From contig JALJCS010000001.1 in the NCBI GenBank assembly GCA_023055355.1, positions 67,621,381 through 67,685,380 on the forward strand: a stretch of 64,000 nt of DNA, given 5' to 3'. The position numbers were made by a program, and so were the translations under genes. Source of the DNA: Agelaius tricolor. Taxonomy: Eukaryota; Chordata; Aves; Passeriformes; Icteridae. This document shows, piece by piece, positions 37,396 to 47,900 of this stretch. The notes beneath the pieces were generated by a model. It had not been told where the DNA came from, ran no database searches, and saw only the letters and a program-made list of their open reading frames with translations. The first letter of the stretch is position 1. Each line of letters begins with the position of its first letter.

Positions 37396-37785
37396 CTGTG
37401 GGAGCTGGGAGGGTTTAGTTGGGAAAAAGGAGGCTCAGGTGTGACCTTATCACTCTTCAAAACTATCTGAAAGGAGGTTACAGACAGGTGGAAATTGCCC
37501 TTTTGGGCAAAAAGGGCAATGGACAAAAAGACATGTCCACAAGCTGTGACAGAGGAGGTTCAAATTGCACATCAGAAATAATTTTTCCATTGAAGAGGTG
37601 GCTAAGCATTAGAACAGACTGCCCTGGGTGGAGGTGGAGTCACCATGCCTGGAAGTGCTCAAGAAATGACTGGAAAAAGCACTGGGTGCTACAATTCAGT
37701 TGACATTGTGGTGTTCAGTGAAAGTTTGACATCCATCCTGGAGGTCTTTTTCAACCTTAATGTTGCTATGATTTTATTCCATGAA
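37396..37785 (+). mobile_element. CR1 LINE 3' region, sense, about 390 bp
   Basis: Successive CR1 phrases are present: 'aaaaaggaggctcaggtgtgaccttatcactcttcaaaactatctgaaaggaggtt', 'gctaagcattagaacagactgccc', 'ggaggtctttttcaaccttaatg' and a decayed tail 'ctatgattttatt'. The order is as in CR1. A GGGCAA-type duplication occurs at 37497-37516. Confidence 0.92.
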
Positions 37786-39495
37786 CAGAAAATTGAGGTC
37801 ACCGCACAAATCAATTAGAAAAAGGACAGGTGACGGAATTAAGTCAACTGGACAAAAAAGAAAAATGTGATTATCATATGAGATAAAAGGAAAAAAAATA
37901 GAGTTTGAAATTGCATCAGAATACCAAGAAAAAGGAAATTAAGGGTGTGTATTTAGAAATTGATCAAGACTTAATATTGGCAGGTGTCCAGTATGAAATT
38001 ATTTGGAAGTGGGAGAAGGAATATGGTCTCAAAACACCTTATGTTTGAATAAAAATAAAATTGTACAACAATGTATTAGAAGTTGAATTAGAAATGTCTC
38101 TCCTCTACTGAATTTCTTCATATTCTACGTGCATTTTTCAATTATTTCTAGACTCTGTGGAGGTTAACTATCATTTCTCCAATTTCTCCTGCCAGGTGTC
38201 TGGCTTGAGGCTACTTTACTTCATGAGGTTTCCAAAAATACACTCTGACCATTTCTGAGAGTAATAAAATATGTTGCTTTGCTATTGAAAACAAATTCTT
38301 AGTTATTTGCTGAAAAAGCTTCACTTTTTCAAGCTCTTATCTTCCATGTTATGCACTTAAATTTTGCAAAAATATTTTTCTGCAAGTGATATGGTTACTT
38401 TTTTTTTGCTGTGAAAAAAATTATCACATTTGGACTTGCCATAAATTTCTGGAATTGTCATTAAAACAATGACTCATAAGTGAAATCTGGTACAGCAAAT
38501 TTAAAACAGTTTAAAAACTGCAAATCATGACTGGAATTTCTGACTACTGAGTGAAAAGGAATATCTAAAACTGGATAAGACTTGACGAGCAAGAAAAAAT
38601 GAGAGCCTTTAAAAGAAGAATCTGAAAGGGCAAATACAATGAGTGGAAAGGGTGAGAGAGACAAAAGCTGAGAGAGAGGAAGGTATTAACAGTATTGAGA
38701 CTATGGGACAGAGAGGTTCAGGGTACCAAAGGTAGGAAGAGGGCACCTGTTAAGTAGGGGAGAGATGAAAAATTGGAAGAGAAATTACCAGACCCAAAGG
38801 CTATTGCAGAAGTTAGCTAAAAATAACTGAAGGGAATAAGAGACCTGTACATCCTTTTAATCAATCTCCCTGCATTTTCGTCATGTGTTTTTCTCTCAAT
38901 GGTTTTCTTTCCTGCCTCCGTTCTGGAGGTTTTTCAGGTAATTGGAGTGTTGCAGAAAGATTAAAAAAAAACCCAAAAAGTAAAATGTGAAGTAACTCTA
39001 TAGAAAAGAATTGAAGGAATGAAAAAGAAGGGAGCAAACAAAGGAAGAAAAAGGAGAGAGGAAGACAAGGAAGGATTGAAATAGGAAATCTGAGGAGGAA
39101 AAAATGGAAATAGTAGTCATAAGAGTGACAATTATTTAGGATGGAGAAGAATTTTGAAGATTAGCTCTGCTGAAAGCAAAGACAACTTTGAATTTATATA
39201 GCAGGTTACTCAGTGCTGTGTCTAGTTAACATTTTTAAATCTCCAGCAATGAAGGCCCAAAATGTCTCTAGCAGCCTGTTTCTAGACATAACCATGCTCA
39301 GTAAGAAAATATCTTTCTTTATATCCAGCAAGGATTTCCTTTGGGGAATTCCCTTTTCTTCTTGTCCTTGCATGGATGAAGGACCGCTGGAATGGGGGTG
39401 TATTTTTTTCCTATCTAACTCCCTTGTAGGCAGAGGACATTTATCACCTTTCCTTTCCTCTCCTCTCCTCTAATACCGTGTGCCCAAACCCCTTA
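37786..39495. other. Unique sequence with purine-rich patches
   Basis: Purine-rich stretches occur at 38570-38800 and 38995-39115, and a CCTCT run at about 39452-39472. No gene is supported. Confidence 0.5.
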
Positions 39496-39602
39496 AGCAT
39501 CTCAGGATCCTTTTGCTGTATTTGCATTATATCACTTGTATTGCAGGGACCAAAGCTGGATGTAGTGCTTCAGATGAGGCCTCATGAAGTCAGAGGATAA
39601 TA
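39496..39602 (-). mobile_element. CR1 LINE fragment, antisense
   Basis: 'ccttaagcatctcagg' and 'accaaagctggatgtagtgcttcagatgaggcctcatgaagtcagag' correspond to the reverse complement of an internal part of the CR1 3' region. Both ends are indistinct. Confidence 0.75.
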
Positions 39603-41701
39603 ATTTGTCATAGAACAATTTATTCCTGTTTATGTCCATAAAATAATGTTAGACATGAGATTCTGGAGCAGTGTCAAAACCACTACAACTCACTATCAAA
39701 AATAATAAATAATTACAATGAAGGGATCCTGAAATTGAAAGTTCATCCAGACACAGATGAAAAAAATCTGCATTGAAAATATAAAAAATAATCAGTGATT
39801 CACAAACCAAACTCAAAAATGTTTTAAACTAATCTAAATTTGCTTTTGGTGAATCCTATTCTACTAACTGTGAGGAAGAAGGAAGAATTTCTCTTCTAGA
39901 CTCCAGGCTGAGTCTGCAGAATCTATGCAATAAGAAATATAGGCAAAATGGGAAAAAGAAATTATCAAGGGCCAATGGAGAGGAACAATCTCTTCTTCTA
40001 AAACACATATTAGAGGAGTTTTGAGCTTTGAGTCAGAAATTGCTGGGTCAGAAATTAACCTGGAGCCCCACAAAGCTGTTTCTTAAAAAATCACTTTTTA
40101 ATTTGGAATAAGAATTCAAGTACCCTTACTAGGAGTGACATAAAAATGAACTATTTCAGAATAAATGGCAATGATGAGGTTTACCTGATGAGCAGAGGCT
40201 AAGCAAGCCATATGGTCACACATAGCTTCACAACTTGGTGGACTTGGACATTTAAAATCTCTGGCAGCCATGTATTTAGAAAATAACAGACCTAAATTTC
40301 ACAAAATGTTTGAAAAGAAGAATAACATGGTGATGTCAGCACATATTGCAGCAGGCCAGCTGGCCTTTGTCTCTCCCTTTCCTGCTTCTGTCTCATTGTC
40401 TGTTGATAGTGTCACATTTCAAAGGAATTATTTTAATTCAAATACTTGAAAAACTGAATAGATGCTCCCTGGCCATGACCCACCAGCAGAATTCTAATTT
40501 CCAAAAATGCATCTCCAAATACATCCTTTCCATATATTTTAAAAATTACTAGAATCCAATACTTCTTGAGAGACAACTGACAGCAAGCACTGAAGCTTAA
40601 AGTGATGTGACAAACATGGCAGCACACTGTGGTAAAACAATTGAAGCTTGTAATTAATTTCTATCTTTAAATTCCCATCAGTAATGCTTTGTTGGATGAC
40701 TCTGACAGGGTGGAGCTATCAAGAGAGAGATTTTCAGTTGCAAAGGTTACAGTACTGTTTGCATATTTACTATGGGGACCACAAGATAATGATTCAGAAC
40801 AACACACAAGGAATACACAGACCTGTGCATTTAATGAAATCTCCACAGTATTAGTATTCCTTATGAAACATACTTAATATTATGGGGGCAAGAATCACCT
40901 TTGTGTTTCAAGTCAATGGAAGGCAGGAAAAACACCTTGTAACATTCAATTCAGAGGTATAGAAAGGAACCATAAATAGGTCACTGTAAACATTGTTCTA
41001 GGGATTTCCTTCATGAATCTCATCAGGCTGCAGCAAGGCTCAAGTGAAAGCACTCTGAAAAAGGAGACAAATATACTGACAGACACAGAATTTCAATTTA
41101 ATTTCTATTCCACAAGAGGTTGGCTATGAATGATTCCCAATGTGATTTTCCTTTGAACATAATGCTGCTCCCTACCCTTTATAACAACAGGGAAGAATGT
41201 GAAACCAACATCTTGCTCCAGGTGTCAAATCTCCCATGGCAATGCCAAGCAAAAGAGACTAATCAAGTTAAAAAAAATGCATTCTATTTTCTTGTTAGAA
41301 CTGTTCATGTTACAATTCTTATTTATTTTAACTGGTATAATTCATAACATGAAGGAACTTTATATGTGTGTTTACATTTATATATGTATATGTAAACATA
41401 TAAACTTTTTAAAAAGTAAATACAGACTTAAAGGTTAATTTTCTTTCTTCAAAAGTGAATATGTGAGGAAATATTTGAAGTTTTCATTTACTGTTCAATG
41501 GTTAGATTGTTTTCTTTTTTTCTCAAAAGAATGTGGACATCAGGGCTCATATATATCCAAATAACAGGAATTAATGGAGTCTGGAGTCAGAAAGATGATA
41601 ATACAGTCTTTTGAGCTTCCTGGATCCTTAGGAGTCTTTGTGTTGCATGTTCTCTTTTATGCTGATAGAGGTTTCAGAATCGCTGTAGAGATGGCTGCCT
41701 A
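39603..41701. other. Unique AT-rich sequence, weak exon-like segments only
   Basis: Plus-strand open frames at 40689-40877 and 41120-41347 follow plausible acceptors (CCCATCAG near 40681; TTCCACAAG near 41115) but lack strong donors. A 9-bp perfect inverted repeat, TGTTTACAT/ATGTAAACA, lies at about 41368-41397. Confidence 0.4.
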
Positions 41702-42364
41702 TCAAACACAAGAGGTGTTAGAGTAGCCAAGATTTAGCCAGAACAGGACATTCCAGTTCTGTATGTGGTCTTTCTTGGGGGTGGGAAAGCCAGTGCAGAC
41801 TTTCTCAGGTATTTGATGTGACGTCCATCCAGTTTGATGGAGCCTACAACCCCAAATTTTGCTAGTATTGCTTATTTTTCTCCATTGTGTGTCAATGCAG
41901 TTTGAACAAAAAGCTCTTATCCAAACACCATGTTTAAAGTAGGTTAGAAAAATGTTACACCTGAAGCCTTGTACCACAAAATTGTACATGCAGGATCTCC
42001 CCTCCTTTGTCACACAGTACTCTCCTGTTGTTATCCATTTGCATTTTGGAATATCTGAGGTTACTTGCTTCTGCAGCTCTCTTGGAAGGTTGCTTAGAAT
42101 GGCGTTATCCATTACCTCCTCTCCCTGTTTTCCATCAAGGCATATGTTTATGCAGTATGTTCTTGAGCACCATCTACTGGTACTGTTTCCACATCTGAAA
42201 CATATACAGTCCTGAAACAAGCTTAGAATATTTCCTCTGGACTCAGTAATCTGGTATTCAGCCGCCTCGGTGCAATGGAGTAATGTGGTATTTATGCAAG
42301 TGATCTGGTCTGATATTGAAAAGAATGTTAATCTTAGCTGGAGAATGAAGAGAGATAATATTTC
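41702..42364 (-). CDS. Unrecognised 220-codon Cys-rich open frame, exon or decayed gene
   Basis: This minus-strand frame is open from the TAG at 42365-42367 to the TGA at 41702-41704. It is the longest uninterrupted frame in the window, and no known repeat explains it. It has no ATG near its start. An excellent splice acceptor (TCTCTCTTCATTCTCCAG) ends at 42338, so translation as an exon could begin at 42337. From there the peptide of about 211 residues carries 17 Cys and N-glycosylation sequons NTT, NST, NTS and NTS. That fits a secreted or extracellular domain. The Cys cluster DCICFRCGNSTSRWC lies near the N end. No family was recognised; a host terminal exon, a retired gene or an unknown viral relic are all possible. 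Confidence 0.4.
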   Translation of the reverse strand, partial: EILSLFILQLRLTFFSISDQITCINTTLLHCTEAAEYQITESRGNILSLFQDCICFRCGNSTSRWCSRTYCINICLDGKQGEEVMDNAILSNLPRELQKQVTSDIPKCKWITTGEYCVTKEGRSCMYNFVVQGFRCNIFLTYFKHGVWIRAFCSNCIDTQWRKISNTSKIWGCRLHQTGWTSHQIPEKVCTGFPTPKKDHIQNWNVLFWLNLGYSNTSCV

Positions 42365-42367
42365 CTA

Positions 42368-43581
42368 ATACATAACTGTTACAATAAGGGAAAAGTTTAC
42401 AATTAACATTTCTTTACTCATCTCCTGAAATGTAGTAGAATTCATCTTCTATTTAAGACTACCTGCATAGCCAAAAAGGAACTGCAATTTAAAGGTCATA
42501 TTATTAAGGACACCTAGAGTTTCATTTAAAATAGGTACAGTTTAGTTCAGGGAAATAAATATTAAATACTTTTCCAACTGTGAAGGAAATTATTATGCCA
42601 GCTTTATAGCAAGAGAAGTGATATGCCTGTAAAAAATGCTGATCTTAACCTGTTGACAAGTCTGGTTAAAATGTGCTTTTAGTATAACAGTCAGTGTTGC
42701 CCCAGAAGACCTCTGCTTGTAATTTATTCATTCTTATTTCAGAAAGGGAGGGAGTCTATGTTGAGAAAGGAATAATGCACTTTTTAAAATTCTGTCTCAG
42801 AGCTGCTAGCAAGAACTTTGATTTATTAAAACTGAAATAAATTCAAGCACCTAATTTTGGTGTCCTCAGCAGTTGTGACTTGTTACTCCCATTTTAGATG
42901 CCTGTAACATTGAAACTATGCCGGCTATTTTCTCATCCCTACGGCTCTGTTCTCACACTGGAAGTGTGAAACTACAAATCCAGAATGACAAATTACTTGT
43001 GATTAAATTTTTGGATAACTCTCCCTGCCATATTTGTACATGGTTAAGTAAAATATACAGCCTGATGCTAAAAAAAAAGCTGAAGATCTGTGGTATAAGT
43101 GGAGGCTTCTTCACTTCTTTGGCACAATGGCACTGAATTATGAGATCATTTTTTCAGTGCTGTAGGAGTATTCTTACAGAGAGTAAAAGCATTTTCTTAC
43201 AGGATCTAGAATGACATATTGAAATTACTTGCTGCAGTCTTAGTGTCTAAGATATGTATTACCCTGTATCTTAGGGTTGAATCAAAACTCCATCTCAGTA
43301 TGTAACAGGAAATTTCTAGAGTTAAAGCAGGATATGAATGAAATGATACAGCTTAAGAGTTTTCAAGAACTGGAAGCTGCATCTGGAACTTTGCTCTTTT
43401 TATTTCATATGGAAATATTTTTCCTAAATTTGCCTAGTTGTTTTTTGAATCATTTATGTTTTGGCCTTCATAACTTTTTGTCGGTAATGAAACCCAAAGT
43501 GCAGTTACATGTGGGTAAAAGACCTACTTTTCAATTCTTTTAATCCTCTTGCACCTTAATTTCTTCTGTTTCCTTTTCCAG
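42368..43581. other. Sequence between two gene-like segments
   Basis: Open frames at 42918-43136 and 43277-43543 are unsupported. No repeat was seen. Confidence 0.45.
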
Positions 43582-43799
43582 TCCGCTATTACAAACCATT
43601 GAATGTAAACATAGTATTTGTTCTTTTAGGACCATTCATAATTTCATTGGTTTTAATGGTATACCCATTCCTCATCATTACACATAAGAAGAACTTTACA
43701 CATCTGATGATTCCTATGTTCCTTCCTGAAGAACCTCTTGTGGAAGTTTTCCTTCCTGCACTATATCCTGAGCTTTTTTTTGTGTGCAGACCTACTTGA
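43582..43799 (+). CDS. Candidate terminal coding exon with one membrane helix
   Basis: The segment follows a near-ideal acceptor (TTCTTCTGTTTCCTTTTCCAG, AG at 43580-43581). It is read in phase 1: two bases complete a codon, then CGC TAT TAC. It encodes about 71 residues to TGA at 43797. After RYYKPLN comes a hydrophobic helix of about 24 residues (VNIVFVLLGPFIISLVLMVY and onward), then a basic stop-transfer HKK, then a short Pro/Leu/Glu-rich tail. AATAAA lies 117 bases after the stop. A phase-1 acceptor, one helix and a short tail suit the last exon of a type I receptor. The LP-containing tail faintly recalls class II cytokine receptors, which is speculation. No upstream exon was identified. 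Confidence 0.35.
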
Positions 43800-43915
43800 T
43801 GTGGGTGTTTTTTCATGTGGTCTATCTGCCTGTGGCCTGCACGATTGCAGGAACTTAGTGATTCTCCTCTTTGCACCTTTTTTTGTGTATCACACATTCA
43901 CATGCACTGTTGTAA

Positions 43916-43921
43916 AATAAA
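43916..43921 (+). terminator. Poly(A) signal downstream of candidate terminal exon
   Basis: AATAAA at the distance expected for a short 3' UTR. AT-rich sequence makes chance hits common, so it supports the preceding exon only in combination. Confidence 0.35.
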
Positions 43922-46010
43922 AGTGAACGAATAAGCAACTGTGCATTTTATAAACATGAGCATTAGAAAGCTGAGTTTCTATTTCCCCATCTTCTCCCAT
44001 TCCTCTCAATCTCATTTCTTTTGTCCAAAGAGTTTTTCTCACTGATACATTTCTGGTCCTGTTGCTGTTCAGTGTGAGTTATACAAAGATCCAAGTTACC
44101 TTCAAACGAAATCTCAAGTATCATTACATTTTAAAGGTAAAGACTATATCTGCAAATAAATTATTTCTAAGAGATTGCCATCTTTTCATTGCTCCTGAAT
44201 TTCTGTTACTACTATTCTGTTGTAGTCCTATGAACTTTTGAACTGTGGTTGGCTAAAACGTAACAAAGCCAAAATTCATCTTTTATTCATATTTTTGTGG
44301 ATCATAAAATCAATATCATAGTTCAGTATGGGTGGGGGCAGAATTTTTTCTACTGAAGTCCAAGTAAAACTGAATGTCAGCTGCAAATAAGCCCACCTCT
44401 AAAGAAAAACTGTGTGTTTTTAAAGGGAAAATCAGGATAACTTCTGAACCTTCTCGCTCAGGTACAGCTCTCTACAGAGTGCACACAGCTACTGGAAAGT
44501 GACAGACATTCATTGGCACTTGATGGAAGACTAATTTATCTTTAACTGGGTGTCCTGGTTGTTTGGAGGCCACCGACATCTGTGAGTCACACTGTGCAGA
44601 GCAGAACGTGGATGCTTTGATTTATTTATTGTGGCTGAATATTTTCAGCAAGCTGGGAAAAACAATGTCAGAGTAATCTTTATATGCTTAACTAATTTGT
44701 AACACTGATTGATAGCCATGCAATCAGGATCTCCTAAATGTGAAATGATGTCTCTCAGTGGAGTTTTAACCTGTAAATAAAGCGAAAAGCAATTAATGAA
44801 TTAAATTTGCATTCTGTCCTGAGAGAGTGAATCAGGTTTGTTAAATTCCATGTGTATACTCCTGTTCAAATGCAGATCAAAACAGGCCAATTTATGTTGC
44901 TCAAGACTTTATTGTTCCCTGTGGTTTTTATATATTTAAGAAAAAAATAGTCCAGCCTCCAAATATTTAAAGCAACATTGGAGGACATTTATATGGAGTC
45001 AAATAAAATACTCATATTTCTGTCAATTATTTCCCAATGACAGTCTTAGGATATTTATTTTTGTTTGTTGTTGGAGAACTAGAATACTTATTCTCTGTGA
45101 AAATGCCAAGTTCATACTGATAACATCCTTCTGAAATTTTATACAATGTTTCCCAAAAAAAAAAAATCCATATTTTATTTCAATTGTGACTGCTAGTAGG
45201 TTTTCCTCTACTGTGGTGGATGTCTCATTGTCCCATGACTTAACAAATGATTCCTGACTTCTGAGCCCAGATCTGCTGTGGATGTTAGTAACTCTTGGAG
45301 GCAAAGCACTTACTGAACATTATTCAGCATCACTTCACATCACAGGCATAAATTTGATTATATAATTACCCTTAACATTTTCTTAGTTGTTTTGGTCTGA
45401 AATGGATGGGGAATGTTTAAATAGCCAGTGTCAATAGCCAAAAGACACAAGAACCAAGATTTTATTGTTTCTGTCCTGTTAGCTACTGCTTCTCATTTCA
45501 TAAGCATTACCAGAAGAATATCTGGAGCTGGGTTTAGTGGTCCTAACATAGCAGGAGAGAAGTGAAATATGCATATCATTGTCAGACATGCTCTGGCTGC
45601 ACTGGGACCACAATAATGATCACATAGTTATGCAGACATGTTTATATTCAAGCAAATGGAAGCTGAATAAAAAAAACTGCCTCCAGGTGAGAGACCAAAT
45701 TAAATTTTTTGTGCAGGGACTCTATAGTCAGAAAAAATGCACGTAAAGCAGCAGGTGAAACTACTTGTCCTATCTTGGTAAAACTCACTTTTAGCCTGAG
45801 TACAGCTCAATCCTTGCTGATGAAAATAGTGATCAACACAGCCACTATTTTCATCATCATGATTTGATCTATACTCTTCCTATCAATGAACATCATCCCT
45901 AATGATGCTCCCTCCTGTAACTTTTTACAAAGACACGTAGCGATAGCACATGGAATTATGGTTTCAAAACAAAAGAGGGTAGGATAAATGAGGTACAAGG
46001 GTGAAACACC
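43922..46010. other. Unique sequence; possible conserved non-coding element at 44520-44840
   Basis: 44520-44840 has less simple sequence than its surroundings. It contains homeodomain-like ATTAAT sites and ATTTGCAT (an octamer-type site) in 'aagcaattaatgaattaaatttgcat'. No gene is supported. The minus-strand open frame at 45023-45304 lacks a good donor. Confidence 0.4.
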
Positions 46011-46209
46011 TTTTACCTAAAGTAAGGGTGGTGAGACACTGGAACAGATTTCCCAGGGAAGATGTGGATGCCCCATCCCTGGAAGCATTCTAGGCCAGAT
46101 TGAATGGTGCTTTGGGCAACCCAGTCTGATGGAAGGTGTGCCTGCCCATGACAGGGATGTTAAAACTACATGACCCAACCATTAAACCCAAACCATTTTG
46201 TGATTCTCC
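46011..46209 (+). mobile_element. CR1 LINE 3' end, sense, about 200 bp
   Basis: 'ggtggtgagacactggaacagatttcccagggaagatgtggatgccccatccctggaagcattc', 'ggaaggtgtgcctgcccatgacaggg' and 'cccaaaccattttgtgattctc' follow the CR1 3' end in order, ending in a decayed tail. The preservation is better than in most copies here. Confidence 0.93.
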
Positions 46210-47239
46210 AGTTTGATGGGGCTGCTGGCAAGCTGCCCCTCAAAAGACACTCCAGCAACTGTTATGGCAGCAGGCCAAATGTTCTTTGTATTTTGCATCT
46301 TATGCGATAGGTAGGGAGATATTAAGTGATTTGCAAAAGATCTCTTTCAGCTCATGGGATGAGAGGGGGTTTCTCAATAACTGATAGCACAGTCTGGTGA
46401 GAGTCTCTAGGAGAGGGACTGAAGCGTAACTGAAATGTTCACAGAATAAAGTGAGAGGAAAAATACTCAGCTTCATTTCTTTTCAAGTGTCATGTTTACC
46501 TGTTTCCTAGAGATTTGTGACTGGCAGTAACAATTTCTTGAGGCAGTTGACAGCTTGTAGAGGTTTTAGAAGAGGTTTCCACTGTCCCTTAATGTTGATT
46601 AAAGTTCAGGCCCAATAAAGCAGAAAGACAGCCTGAATCAGTGAGAGGTTCAGCACGGGCTAGGTAAACCTGCTTTTTATGTGCTGAAGGAGTGATGTAA
46701 GTGGGTCCACATTCCTCCTCAAACTCTCCTAGAGCACCCATAGGAGATGTGGGCGACAGTTTCCCTCATGACACAGTGATGGCTGATGTTGTACCTTTTA
46801 GGATGTGTGATTAAAGGGTCATCTGCCCAGGCATGAAGGGGCAAAGGCATGGCCCCACCTGGGGGGAAACACAACAACCCAACCAGGGACACAAGCTCCT
46901 GCCCTGGCCACCCCAGGGCCATGTTTGGAGGCCATCATGTACTGGGGGTGAGATACACCCCTGAGAGTCCTTGGGAAGGGCTTTCTGAGCACCTCAGACT
47001 GGGAGTCATTCATTAAGACTCAGTAGATTCACTAAGGGATGTTTAAGAAGATGCCATAAGACTCCTTATGGGGTGTTTAGGGAAGAATCAAGTGAAAATA
47101 GGAAAGGATGGGAAGAATTGAATGCAAAAATAGAAGTTTTGCTGTAAGCAGCTGGCAGGTCAATACACTTACCTGTCCGTGCCTTGTGCCTGGTGTCTGC
47201 ATTCAGTCCTGGATTCTCTCTAAAATCTATCTAACTTCC
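46210..47239. other. Moderately GC-rich unique sequence
   Basis: 46700-47030 is GC-rich for the window. It could belong to an unrecognised repeat that continues into the next feature. No coding gene is supported. Confidence 0.4.
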
Positions 47240-47900
47240 CTTGCTGTGTGAGGGGTCCTGTGTGCATATTTGTGGGGCTGGGCATGTGCATGAGGGGCCG
47301 GGTGCAGCCACTGGAGCAGGACCAGGCTCATATCAACAGTGCATCAGCACATGGAGTGAGTGGGGAGCATCCACTTTGTGGGCCAGCCTGTGTTTGTGTA
47401 TGACCCTGTGTCTGGGAGAGAGACAATTGGAGAACCTGGATGGCAGAGGGACCAGGGATCCTGGCTGACTGACAAGGAGACCATGGGGTTGATGGACCAT
47501 GGATGTTGACTAAGAGACACTTTTGCATATGTCTGTGCCTCTGCGTGTGTGTGTGCATGCATGTCTTTGTGGGAGCCTGTGGCTGAGGATCCAGGGCAGG
47601 GGCTGGGTGATCTGGGTGTCTAAGCCTGATTAGACACAGTGCATGTGTGGGTCTACACTAGTGGCTGCAGCCTGTGAACTCAGGAGCTGGCCTGTCCAGG
47701 TGTCAGCAACTGGGAATACTGGGATCCACGGACAGCCATGGGACAGATAGCGTTAGCCCAGTTGCTGGAGGATCCAGTTGCTGTATGTATGTGCTTAAGG
47801 GTCTGTGCCTCTGGGCAATACAACCTTAGCCATGCTGCTGGTTGGAACTGGATATTTGGAGCTGGATATTTGGAACTGCAGCTGCCCAACCCCTGTTAGG
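47240..47900. repeat. GC-richer degenerate repeat region with periodic GGATCC
   Basis: Recurring words such as 'tctgtgcctctg', 'gcctgtg' and GGATCC suggest old tandem units. GGATCC occurs at 47456, 47587, 47722 and 47770. The first three are 131 and 135 bases apart. At 47844-47879 a 14-bp unit (GGAACTGGATATTT) is repeated two and a half times. The family is not recognised. The open frames inside are short and overlap on both strands. Confidence 0.5.

Noticed and set aside
41120..41347. Plus-strand frame considered as an upstream exon of the 43.6-kb terminal exon
   Set aside because: The only donor (CAG before GTGTCA) is weak and its phase 0 does not fit the phase-1 acceptor at 43582.
45023..45304. 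Minus-strand frame with protein-like N-terminal half
   Set aside because: It is interrupted by a Phe run from a simple tract, the acceptors are weak and no donor was found.
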